Assembly: GCA_900553955.1 (NCBI GenBank)
Contig: USFO01000051.1
Location: 1-11,495 of the forward strand
DNA: 11,495 nucleotides
Direction of reading: 5' to 3'
DNA from: an uncultured Oscillospiraceae bacterium
GTDB lineage: Bacteria > Bacillota > Clostridia > Oscillospirales > Ruminococcaceae
Both the position numbers and the translations under genes were made by a program. Under the pieces are notes generated by a model, which saw only the letters and a program-made list of their open reading frames with translations, was not told the DNA's origin and searched no databases. Shown here piece by piece: positions 5,388 through 11,495 of the stretch. Numbering within the stretch: position 1 is the first letter of the stretch; each line of letters opens with the position of its first letter.

Positions 5388-7337
5388 GTGGAAAACACTC
5401 CGTTTACCGTAGGTCAGGAAAAAGAGACCTACGACGAAAACCAAATACAGGTTCTTGAAGGACTTGAAGCAGTAAGAAAAAGGCCCGGTATGTATATAGG
5501 TTCGACCGGACCCAAGGGACTGCACCACCTTGTTTACGAAATAGTGGACAACGCCATAGACGAAGCCCTTGCAGGCTACTGCACCGACATTGATGTGGAA
5601 ATTCTGCCGGGAAATATAATCAAGGTCGCGGATAACGGCCGAGGCGTTCCCGTGGGAATTCATCACAAGCTGGGTATTCCGGCGGTCACGGTGGTATTTA
5701 CCGTGCTGCACGCCGGCGGTAAATTCGGCGGAAGCGGCTATAAGGTTTCCGGCGGCTTGCACGGTGTAGGCGCCTCGGTAGTAAACGCCCTTTCCGAATG
5801 GCTTGAGGTTGAAGTAAAAAACGGCGAGCATATCTATCGCCAGCGCTTTGAAAGAGGAACCGCCGTAACCGAGCTTGAAGTTGTGGGCGATACAACCGAA
5901 ACCGGCACGACGGTTACGTTCAAGGCGGACGGAGAAATTTTTGAAACCCTTGATTACGATTATGACGTGCTTTGCCAGCGTCTTAGGGAACAGTCCTTTC
6001 TCAACGCCGGAGTTAAGATTCACTTTATCGACTCTCGCGACCCGGAGAACGTAAGAAAAGAAACCTTCCATTATGAGGGCGGCATAAAGAGCTTTGTAAG
6101 CTACATTCACAAGAAAAAGGGTCTTGAGGTAATTCACCCGGAGGTGCTGTACTTCTCCGCAAGGAACGGCGATTCCACCGCCGAGGTTGCCATGCAGTAT
6201 AACGACAGCTACAACGAGCTTATACTCAGCTTTGCGAATAACATCCACACCGTGGACGGCGGTACTCACGAAATGGGCTTTAAGAGCGCGCTGACCAGAG
6301 TATTTAACGACTACGGACGGGAGCACAAAATCCTCAAGGACGGCGACAAAAATCTTTCCGGCGACGACGTTCGCGAAGGACTTACCGCCGTTGTTTCCGT
6401 AAAGCTCACCAATGCGGAGTTCGAGGGACAGACCAAGACGAAGCTCGGCAATACGGAAATGCGTACCATGGTGGATAATATGCTTTACGATAAGCTCAAA
6501 ACTTATTTTGAAGAAAATCCCGCCGTGGCGAAGGCTATTTTTGAAAAATCCCTCGGCGCCGCCAGAGCAAGAGAAGCCGCCCGCCGCGCCAGAGAAACCG
6601 CCCGCCGTAAATCCGTGCTTGAGAGTGCGTCCCTTCCCGGCAAGCTTGCGGACTGCTCCGACAAGGACAATGTGAACACCGAAATCTACATCGTGGAGGG
6701 CGATTCCGCAGGCGGCTCCGCAAAAATGGGTCGTGACCGTACCTTCCAGGCAATTTTGCCGCTTTGGGGCAAAATGCTCAACGTGGAAAAGGCAAGAATC
6801 GATAAAGTTTATAACAACGATAAGCTTACTCCCGTGGTTTTGGCACTGGGCTGCGGCATAGGCGACGAATTGGATTTAAGCAAGCTGCGCTACGGCAAAA
6901 TCATTATTATGGCGGATGCCGATGTGGACGGTTCTCATATCAGAACGCTGCTGCTCACCTTCTTCTTTCGCTATATGCGCCCTCTTATAGAGGAAGGCCA
7001 TGTTTATATTGCACAGCCGCCGCTCTATAAGATAACAAAGGGCAAAAAGGTTCGCTATGCCTATTCCGATTTGGAAAGGGACGAGCTGCTTGCCGAAATG
7101 TACCCCGAAGGAACGCAGAAAAGCGACGTTCAGCGTTATAAAGGTCTTGGTGAAATGAACCCGGATCAGCTTTGGGAAACCACTATGGACCCGGAACGCA
7201 GAATTATGCTTCGCGTAAATCTTGAGGACGCGGCCTCTGCGGACGAGGTGTTCACTATTCTTATGGGCGACAAGGTCGAACCGAGAAAAGAGTTCATCGA
7301 AACCAACGCAAAATATGTACAAAACCTTGATATTTAA
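5388..7337 (+). CDS. gyrB: DNA gyrase subunit B
   Basis: A 649-residue ATPase subunit of gyrase that, with GyrA, introduces negative supercoils. The GHKL ATPase domain shows EIVDNAIDEA (E51 and N55), DNGRGVPV (82-89), the GGLHGVGASVVNALS lid and the ATP-contacting QTKTKLG loop (348-354). The TOPRIM domain has EGDSAGGSAKMG (E437, D439) and the metal-binding DADVDGSHI (D510, D512). The C-terminal RYKGLGEMNPDQLWETTMDP block is intact. Start is GTG 5388, 6 nt after AGGAGG. At the quinolone-contacting positions equivalent to E. coli K447 and E466 it has W460 and K479. Context (next to recF, remB and gyrA) and the intact GyrA box in its partner make gyrase, not topoisomerase IV, the clear reading. 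Confidence 0.97.
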   Translation: MENTPFTVGQEKETYDENQIQVLEGLEAVRKRPGMYIGSTGPKGLHHLVYEIVDNAIDEALAGYCTDIDVEILPGNIIKVADNGRGVPVGIHHKLGIPAVTVVFTVLHAGGKFGGSGYKVSGGLHGVGASVVNALSEWLEVEVKNGEHIYRQRFERGTAVTELEVVGDTTETGTTVTFKADGEIFETLDYDYDVLCQRLREQSFLNAGVKIHFIDSRDPENVRKETFHYEGGIKSFVSYIHKKKGLEVIHPEVLYFSARNGDSTAEVAMQYNDSYNELILSFANNIHTVDGGTHEMGFKSALTRVFNDYGREHKILKDGDKNLSGDDVREGLTAVVSVKLTNAEFEGQTKTKLGNTEMRTMVDNMLYDKLKTYFEENPAVAKAIFEKSLGAARAREAARRARETARRKSVLESASLPGKLADCSDKDNVNTEIYIVEGDSAGGSAKMGRDRTFQAILPLWGKMLNVEKARIDKVYNNDKLTPVVLALGCGIGDELDLSKLRYGKIIIMADADVDGSHIRTLLLTFFFRYMRPLIEEGHVYIAQPPLYKITKGKKVRYAYSDLERDELLAEMYPEGTQKSDVQRYKGLGEMNPDQLWETTMDPERRIMLRVNLEDAASADEVFTILMGDKVEPRKEFIETNAKYVQNLDI

Positions 7338-7352
7338 CGGAGGAGCAGTTTT

Positions 7353-8162
7353 ATGAGCGGAAGCATACTTGAAGCAATGAGCTTCAGAAAAAAACCGAAG
7401 CAGGAAATCAAACGCATAGAAATTTCTCAGTACGGCACGCCTGTGTATCAGTTCACCCACCGTTTCAGCCTGGACGAGTACCGCGAGTACAACATGACAG
7501 TTTCTCAGCACAGCATCGAGGTTGACAAAAAGCTCAAAAAATACGGCGCAATCATCATGGGAGTAATCTCCGCGGTGTTTCTTGTGCTTGCCGTTTTGAA
7601 CTTCGACCTGCCGGAATACCTTGCGAAGGGCAGAACCTTCTGGCAGTGGATCAACTACACCGGATTTATGCTCTACTTTGTGGTATTCCTTATGGCGGGC
7701 TATCTTTGCTATCACCTTGCGACTTTCTATAAAAAGTTCCCCAAAAGAATAGCCAAGGCAACAAAGGATTATTACGAAACCACCCCATACCTTACCCACG
7801 ACATTACCCTTGCGGTTTACGAAACCGGAGTGCTTGAAAAAGCCATCGTCCGCGACGAGTTTTTCCCGTGGGAGAGCTTTAACCGCTGCTGGGACAGCGA
7901 AAATGTCGTTTACCTTGAGTTTACTCTTGCGAATCAGCTTTTCGTTGCAAAGCACACTCTTACCGAAAACGGCGTTGACGTGAAGGAGTTCATGGACTTC
8001 TGCAACGAACACATCACCGAAGCAAAACGCATTGCCGCAGAAAAAGAGGCTGCCGAGCAGGAAGAGGAAGAAGCCGAAGAGCAGGAATTTGAAGAAAACA
8101 AAAAGAAAATAGCGGAGCTTGAACAGCAGGCAGAGGAAGAAGAACAGAAAGGCGAAGAATAA
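7353..8162 (+). CDS. Two-TM membrane protein, possible YcxB-like domain, acidic coiled-coil tail
   Basis: A 269-residue protein in the gyrB-gyrA interval. GGAGGAG (7339-7345) lies 7 nt before ATG 7353, 15 bp after the gyrB stop. A soluble, charged N-terminal part (1-62) is followed by two hydrophobic segments (about 64-84 and 101-124) separated by a short loop. A C-terminal domain (about 145-220) has alternating strands and an FFPWESFNRCWDSENVVYLEF stretch, quoted only in part as PWESFNRCWDSENVVYLEF. A strand followed by W(E/D)-x-(F/I) and further strands recalls YcxB-like C-terminal domains. The end (221-269) is Glu- and Gln-rich and predicted helical, probably coiled coil. The likely topology is N-in/C-in with both soluble parts in the cytoplasm. 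Function unknown. Tight spacing implies co-transcription with gyrase genes. Confidence 0.88.
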   Translation: MSGSILEAMSFRKKPKQEIKRIEISQYGTPVYQFTHRFSLDEYREYNMTVSQHSIEVDKKLKKYGAIIMGVISAVFLVLAVLNFDLPEYLAKGRTFWQWINYTGFMLYFVVFLMAGYLCYHLATFYKKFPKRIAKATKDYYETTPYLTHDITLAVYETGVLEKAIVRDEFFPWESFNRCWDSENVVYLEFTLANQLFVAKHTLTENGVDVKEFMDFCNEHITEAKRIAAEKEAAEQEEEEAEEQEFEENKKKIAELEQQAEEEEQKGEE

Positions 8163-8198
8163 CGCCCGCCCGACCAAGCCGCAACTTTAAAATAATTG

Positions 8199-8214
8199 AA
8201 CGGAGGAAACCGTT
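8199..8214 (+). promoter_or_regulatory. gyrA: Hairpin presenting the gyrA Shine-Dalgarno sequence
   Basis: AACGG (8199-8203) pairs with CCGTT (8210-8214) around the loop AGGAAA, so half of the GGAGGA ribosome binding site is in the stem and half in the loop. The TTG start codon follows immediately at 8215. Such a small hairpin could tune gyrA translation, but a 5-bp stem can also arise by chance. Confidence 0.4.
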
Positions 8215-10797
8215 TTGGACGAAAAAGACATATACAAAGACGAAGAACTGGCGGAGCTTGACCTGACGGACGATATGCCCCATTCCAAGCTTATCGATGT
8301 GAACATTGAAAAGGAAATGAAAAAATCCTTCCTCGATTATTCCATGTCGGTAATTGTTTCCCGTGCTCTTCCCGATGTGCGCGACGGCTTAAAGCCGGTT
8401 CACAGAAGAATACTCTATACCATGTATGAAAACGGGCTTGACCCGTCAAAGCCGTACCGTAAATGCGCCGACACCGTCGGTAACGTGCTGGGTAAATACC
8501 ACCCCCACGGCGACGCTTCCGTATATGACGCCATGGTAAGACTTGCGCAGGATTTCTCCCTGCGCTATCCGCTGGTTGACGGACACGGAAACTTCGGTTC
8601 CGTGGACGGCGACCCGCCCGCTGCATACCGTTATACCGAAAGCCGTATGAGCAAAATGGCAACCAAAATGCTCACGGATATTGATAAAGACACCGTGGAC
8701 TTTATGTCGAACTACGACGACCGCCTTAAGGAGCCGGTGGTGCTTCCCTCCCGCTTCCCGAGCCTTTTGGTGAACGGAAGCATGGGCATCGCCGTGGGTA
8801 TGGCGACGAACATTCCGCCCCATAACCTTCGTGAAACCACGGACGCGGTTTGCTGCCTTATCGACAACCCGGACGCTACCCTTGACGAGCTTATGGAGCA
8901 CATAAAGGGACCGGACTTCCCCACCGGAGGAATTATTATGGGCAGAGCCGCCATCCGTGCGGCGTATGCCACCGGCCGTGCGAAAATCACCCTCCGCTCC
9001 TGCACCGAAATTCAGGAATGGAAGAACGACCGCTACCGCATTGTGGTAACGGAAATTCCCTACGGCGTGAACAAAGCCCGCCTTATTGAAAGCATTGCCG
9101 ACCTTGTTAAAGAAAAGCGCGTTGAGGGTATTTCCGACCTGCGCGACGAATCCGACCGCGAGGGTCTGCGCATTGTTATCGAGCTTAAACGCGAGGCCAA
9201 CGCACAGGTGGTGCTCAATCAGCTTTTCACCTACACCCAGCTTCAGGATACCGTGGGCGTTATCATGCTTGCACTGGTTAACGGTCAGCCGAAGGTGCTC
9301 ACCCTCAAGGAAATTCTGCAAAACTACATTGACTTCCAGCGCGAAGTCATTACCCGCCGCACCCGCTTTGACCTTGGCAAGGCGAAGGAACGTCAGCACA
9401 TACTCGAGGGCTACAAGATTGCACAGGATAATATAGACGAGGTTGTTCACATCATCAGAACCGGTCGTGACGACAACGAAAACCGTCCCCGCCTGATGGA
9501 GCGCTTCGGACTCTCGGAAATTCAGGCGAATGCGATTCTTGCAATGCGCCTTGGCAGACTGTCCGCCCTTGACGTAGAGAAAATCGAGAACGAGCTGCGG
9601 GACATCACAAATAAGATTGCAGAGCTGGAAGCCATACTCGGCGATATTCATCTTGTGGACAACATCATCAAGACAGAAATCCGCGAAATTGCCGACAAGT
9701 TCGGCGACGACCGCCGCACCTCCATTGAAACCATCGGCGGCGAAATGGATATTGAGGATCTCATTCCCGTTGAGGACAGAGTTGTCACCATTACCCACTT
9801 CGGATATATCAAGAGCCAGTCCGTGGACACCTACAAGGCACAGCGCCGCGGCGGCAGAGGTATTTCCGGCATGACCCGCCGTGACGAGGACTTTGTGGAA
9901 AATCTCTTTGTGGCGTCCACCCACGACTTCATATTGTTTTTCACCAGCAAGGGCAGAGTGTTCCGCATAAAGGGCTACGAAATTCCCGAAAGCCAGCGTG
10001 CCGCCCGTGGTGCGAATATAATAAATCTCCTGCAAATCGAGCAGGATGAAAAGGTGACCGCCATGATTAAGATAGGCGGCGCAATAGACGACGACAACAC
10101 CTATCTCACCATGATTACCAAGCAGGGCGTTATAAAGCGCACCCGCCTGACCGCGTACCGCAACGTCCGCAAGGGCGGCCTGAACGCCATAAGCCTTGAC
10201 GAGGGCGACGAGCTTAAATGGGTTCGCATGACCGGAGGCGAGGACGAGCTTGTCGTCGCGACCCACGACGGCATGGCAATCCGCTTTGCGGAAAGCGACG
10301 CTCGCGAGCTTGGCAGAACCGCCCGCGGCGTTAAGGCAATCGCCCTTGAGGAGGGCGACGAGGTTGTGGGCGTTGAAATTGTCACCGCCGGCAAGCGCCT
10401 TTTGACCGTCAGCGAAAACGGTCAGGGTCGCCGCACCGATTTTGAGGATTACCGCATACAGAACCGCGGCGGTAAGGGTATTCAGAACTACAAAAACGGC
10501 GAGGTCGCGGGAATTAAGGCAGTTATGGATGACGACGACGTTATTCTTATCAGCGACGACGGCGTTATTATCAGAATCAACGTCGGCGAAATCAACGTGC
10601 AGTCCCGCTATGCGGCAGGCGTGCGCGTAATGAGAATAGGCGAAGGAAACCGCGTGGTGAACCTGGCTGTTGCTCCGCGCAGCGCCGACGGCGAAAAGGG
10701 CGACGAGGATGATAATATCCCCGAGGGCACGGTTGAGCACGACGATGAAGACGCCGGTGCTCAGGCTGAGGAGAGCGGTGCTCAAGCCGAAGAATAA
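8215..10797 (+). CDS. gyrA: DNA gyrase subunit A
   Basis: An 860-residue breakage-reunion subunit of gyrase. The winged-helix region holds YHPHGDASVYD (residues 96-106) and the catalytic Tyr140 preceded by Arg139 in RYTE. The intact GyrA box QRRGGRG (543-549) opens the C-terminal DNA-wrapping beta-pinwheel, which identifies gyrase rather than ParC. The position equivalent to E. coli Ser83 is Ala101, while the Asp87 equivalent, D105, is kept. From about residue 823 the protein ends in a 38-residue acidic tail with two GAQAEE copies. Start is TTG 8215, 8 nt after GGAGG (8202-8206). The next in-frame ATG (8275) lacks such a site and would remove the acidic N-terminus. The gene is followed by a strong terminator. 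Confidence 0.97.
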   Translation: MDEKDIYKDEELAELDLTDDMPHSKLIDVNIEKEMKKSFLDYSMSVIVSRALPDVRDGLKPVHRRILYTMYENGLDPSKPYRKCADTVGNVLGKYHPHGDASVYDAMVRLAQDFSLRYPLVDGHGNFGSVDGDPPAAYRYTESRMSKMATKMLTDIDKDTVDFMSNYDDRLKEPVVLPSRFPSLLVNGSMGIAVGMATNIPPHNLRETTDAVCCLIDNPDATLDELMEHIKGPDFPTGGIIMGRAAIRAAYATGRAKITLRSCTEIQEWKNDRYRIVVTEIPYGVNKARLIESIADLVKEKRVEGISDLRDESDREGLRIVIELKREANAQVVLNQLFTYTQLQDTVGVIMLALVNGQPKVLTLKEILQNYIDFQREVITRRTRFDLGKAKERQHILEGYKIAQDNIDEVVHIIRTGRDDNENRPRLMERFGLSEIQANAILAMRLGRLSALDVEKIENELRDITNKIAELEAILGDIHLVDNIIKTEIREIADKFGDDRRTSIETIGGEMDIEDLIPVEDRVVTITHFGYIKSQSVDTYKAQRRGGRGISGMTRRDEDFVENLFVASTHDFILFFTSKGRVFRIKGYEIPESQRAARGANIINLLQIEQDEKVTAMIKIGGAIDDDNTYLTMITKQGVIKRTRLTAYRNVRKGGLNAISLDEGDELKWVRMTGGEDELVVATHDGMAIRFAESDARELGRTARGVKAIALEEGDEVVGVEIVTAGKRLLTVSENGQGRRTDFEDYRIQNRGGKGIQNYKNGEVAGIKAVMDDDDVILISDDGVIIRINVGEINVQSRYAAGVRVMRIGEGNRVVNLAVAPRSADGEKGDEDDNIPEGTVEHDDEDAGAQAEESGAQAEE

Positions 10798-10856
10798 ACC
10801 GCAAAGGCTGATGCTCAAGCCAAAAACGCTATGTGAAGAAACCAAATAAGCGAATT

Positions 10857-10894
10857 AAAAAGCCCATTCCCGGAAAGCCGGGAATGGGCTTTTT
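10857..10894 (+). terminator. Strong intrinsic terminator for the gyrase cluster
   Basis: A perfect 17-bp inverted repeat, AAAAAGCCCATTCCCGG, loop AAAG, CCGGGAATGGGCTTTTT, ends in five T residues. It lies 60 bp after the gyrA stop. The A5/T5 ends make it bidirectional in principle. Confidence 0.95.
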
Positions 10895-10903
10895 GCTGTT
10901 ATT

Positions 10904-11025
10904 AAAAGAAATAAACCCGGCAAATCCGGGCTTATTTCTTACTGGACAAATTGTGTGCTCAGATTTGAGCACCGCTTGCCGTACACCAAATATCCTTCCC
11001 TTTTCCAGAAAAAACATTGAGTGTT
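10904..11025 (-). ncRNA. Candidate small RNA, about 120 nt, leftward
   Basis: A good leftward promoter (11060 to 11032) is followed, with no convincing gene, by three hairpins. The first is an A-rich/T-rich 5' stem within 11007-11030. The second is a 7-bp stem, GTGCTCA, loop AATC, TGAGCAC (10955-10972). The third is the terminator hairpin at 10906-10940. Between the first two lies an unpaired purine-rich stretch, GGAAAAGGGAAGGAT on the minus strand. The only minus-strand reading frame here lacks a ribosome binding site and runs through both terminator hairpins. Promoter, structure and terminator together support a discrete RNA. I do not recognise its class, and the exact 5' end is approximate. 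Confidence 0.55.
10906..10940 (-). terminator. Second hairpin; intrinsic terminator for leftward transcription
   Basis: Nine base pairs (AAGAAATAA with TTATTTCTT), one mismatch, then CCCGG with CCGGG around the loop CAAAT. Read on the minus strand, the GC-rich stem is followed by TTTATTTCTTTT, a good terminator tail. In the plus direction the trailing bases are less T-rich after the stem. I therefore assign it to the leftward RNA candidate. Confidence 0.75.
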
Positions 11026-11031
11026 TTTCTA

Positions 11032-11060
11032 ATATTATCACAAAATGAGATATAAGTCAA
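11032..11060 (-). promoter_or_regulatory. Leftward promoter of the candidate small RNA
   Basis: On the minus strand, TTGACT (plus positions 11055-11060) and TAATAT (11032-11037) are separated by exactly 17 bp, with TGA before the -10, giving an extended -10. The -35 matches consensus at five of six positions. The start point would be near 11025. Its spacer is almost entirely covered by the left arm of the inverted repeat at 11037-11076. Confidence 0.6.
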
Positions 11061-11076
11061 TATCTCGTTTTGTGAT
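11037..11076. promoter_or_regulatory. 17-bp inverted repeat between divergent promoters (operator or terminator)
   Basis: ATCACAAAATGAGATAT (11037-11053) and ATATCTCGTTTTGTGAT (11060-11076) flank the 6-bp centre AAGTCA, with one G-T pair in the 17. The repeat overlaps the leftward promoter and ends 4 bp before the TATAAT in front of the regulator gene. It could be an operator for the adjacent Xre-type protein. Because six T residues (11076-11081) follow, it could instead act as a rho-independent terminator for plus-strand read-through. Confidence 0.7.
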
Positions 11077-11080
11077 TTTT

Positions 11081-11086
11081 TATAAT
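11081..11086 (+). promoter_or_regulatory. -10 element of the Xre-type regulator gene
   Basis: A consensus TATAAT lies 12 bp before GGAGGTGA (11098-11105), which is 6 nt before ATG 11112. No clear -35 is found at 16-18 bp, so the promoter may be weak or need an activator. The leader would be about 20 nt. Confidence 0.45.
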
Positions 11087-11111
11087 AGCAGAGGAACGGA
11101 GGTGAAGGACA

Positions 11112-11339
11112 ATGCGGCTTAAAGACTTACGGGAAGACAGGGATATAACGCAGCGGGAGCTTGCGGAGCTTTTGCACATACGGCAGAATACTTATTCGCA
11201 GTATGAAACCGGACAGCGGCAGCTTCCGGTGGATACGCTGATTAAGCTTGCGCTGTTTTTTAACACCTCCACGGACTACATTTTGGAGCTTACGGACGAT
11301 CCGAAAGCGTACAAGCGCACACGGATGTGCCGCAAGTAA
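11112..11339 (+). CDS. Small Xre/Cro-CI family HTH regulator
   Basis: A 75-residue protein that is almost entirely a helix-turn-helix of the Xre type. LKDLREDRDITQRELAELL, then IRQNTYSQYETGQRQLPVD and TLIKLALFFNTSTDYILELTD are the five-helix pattern with the usual Q-x-x-Y-x-x-Y-E-x-G recognition region. It has no further domain, so it probably acts as a stand-alone repressor or activator, perhaps on its own promoter region, where a 17-bp inverted repeat lies. The start is ATG 11112, 6 nt after GGAGGTGA. The last codons (RTRMCRK) and the stop are embedded in a 15-bp palindrome, so the C-terminus may have been altered by insertion of that palindrome. Target genes are not known from this window. 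Confidence 0.92.
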   Translation: MRLKDLREDRDITQRELAELLHIRQNTYSQYETGQRQLPVDTLIKLALFFNTSTDYILELTDDPKAYKRTRMCRK

Positions 11340-11355
11340 TGCGGCACATCCGTGT
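11319..11355. repeat. 15-bp perfect palindrome over the regulator's stop codon
   Basis: ACACGGATGTGCCGC (11319-11333) and GCGGCACATCCGTGT (11341-11355) pair perfectly around AAGTAAT, which contains the TAA stop. No T tract follows, so it is an unusual terminator at best. It could be a transcript-stabilising hairpin or an inserted palindromic repeat. It directly precedes the tandem array. Confidence 0.75.
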
Positions 11356-11360
11356 ACGCA

Positions 11361-11495
11361 ATGAAGCGCGCCTTCGGCGCATGAAGCACGCCTTCGGCGT
11401 ATGAAGCGCGCCTTCGGCGCATGAAGCACGCCTTCGGCGTATGAAGCGCGCCTTCGGCGCATGAAGCACGCCTTCGGCGTATGAAGCGCGCCTTC
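11361..11495. repeat. Tandem array of 20-bp hairpin units in two alternating forms
   Basis: Six full units and 15 bp of a seventh run to the window end. Form A is ATGAAGCGCGCCTTCGGCGC (11361, 11401, 11441, 11481) and form B is ATGAAGCACGCCTTCGGCGT (11381, 11421, 11461). All copies of a form are identical, so the true repeat period is 40 bp. Each unit can fold as a 5-bp stem, positions 8-12 with 16-20, around a TTC loop. The two differences between A and B, at positions 8 and 20, are base-paired partners (G-C versus A-T). Every third frame is interrupted by TGA on the plus strand, so it is not coding there. Confidence 0.95.

Noticed and set aside
5387..5395. TGTGGAAAA, a TTTTCCACA DnaA box on the minus strand at the gyrB start
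   Set aside because: The same 9-mer arises from common codons GTG GAA AA and also occurs inside gyrA near 9895. It is a single isolated site with no cluster, so probably chance.
8446..10845. 799-residue open frame on the minus strand opposite gyrA
   Set aside because: It is a shadow of codon bias in gyrA, with no family motif and no start signal. The same applies to the long minus-strand frames opposite gyrB and the following gene (5328-6326, 6876-8177).
10829..11041. Minus-strand 70-residue frame in the region after gyrA
   Set aside because: It runs through two terminator hairpins, lacks a ribosome binding site, and its hydrophobic stretches come from the hairpin arms. A structured RNA explains the region better.
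11361..11495. Possible CRISPR array
   Set aside because: The units abut with no unique spacers, and the whole 40-bp period is repeated exactly. It is a simple tandem array.
11361..11495. Chain of tiny MKRAFGA reading frames, or a minus-strand Arg-rich protein through the array
   Set aside because: A 20-bp period shifts frame every unit, the tiny frames have no ribosome binding sites, and the minus-strand frame is low-complexity sequence created by the repeat and crosses the regulator gene.

Overview
The window is the chromosomal replication-origin neighbourhood of a Bacillota bacterium. I infer class Clostridia, perhaps an Oscillospirales-like gut anaerobe. The basis is the gene order dnaA, dnaN, S4-domain gene, recF, remB (DUF370), gyrB, a small membrane-protein gene, gyrA, all on the + strand, with strong GGAGG ribosome binding sites, mixed ATG/GTG/TTG starts and moderate GC content. 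No rRNA or marker gene fixes the genus, so the taxonomic call is an inference.

Layout. Positions 1-582 hold the 3' end of an unrecognised gene, closed by an intrinsic terminator (605-632). Positions 633-782 hold the dnaA promoter, whose -35 region overlaps a pair of DnaA-box-like sites. dnaA (783-2123) is followed by a 303-bp spacer that I read as oriC. It carries many TTTTCAAC-type sites and ends in two abutting boxes, a GC clamp, five CTA triplets and an AT-rich tract, which is the arrangement of the DnaA-trio unwinding element. dnaN, the S4 gene, recF and remB follow as a tight cluster. A hairpin repeat (5233-5310) separates remB from gyrB. gyrB, a two-TM protein with an acidic coiled-coil tail, and gyrA form a second cluster, closed by a strong terminator (10857-10894).

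The last 600 bp are accessory in character. Here lie a second hairpin that is a terminator for leftward transcription, a candidate ~120-nt leftward small RNA with its own promoter, a 17-bp inverted repeat between that promoter and a small Xre-type regulator gene, a 15-bp perfect palindrome over the regulator's stop codon, and a tandem array of 20-bp hairpin units in two alternating, pair-preserving versions. The array runs off the window end.

How the genes work together: DnaA opens the origin, DnaN is the polymerase clamp, RecF acts at stalled forks and gaps, gyrase (GyrB/GyrA) supplies negative supercoiling, and RemB is a DNA-binding regulator family often found here. The coding core is ordinary. 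The less expected material is the origin's divergent DnaA-box set, the leftward RNA candidate, the covarying repeat array, and the non-standard quinolone-pocket residues in both gyrase subunits.
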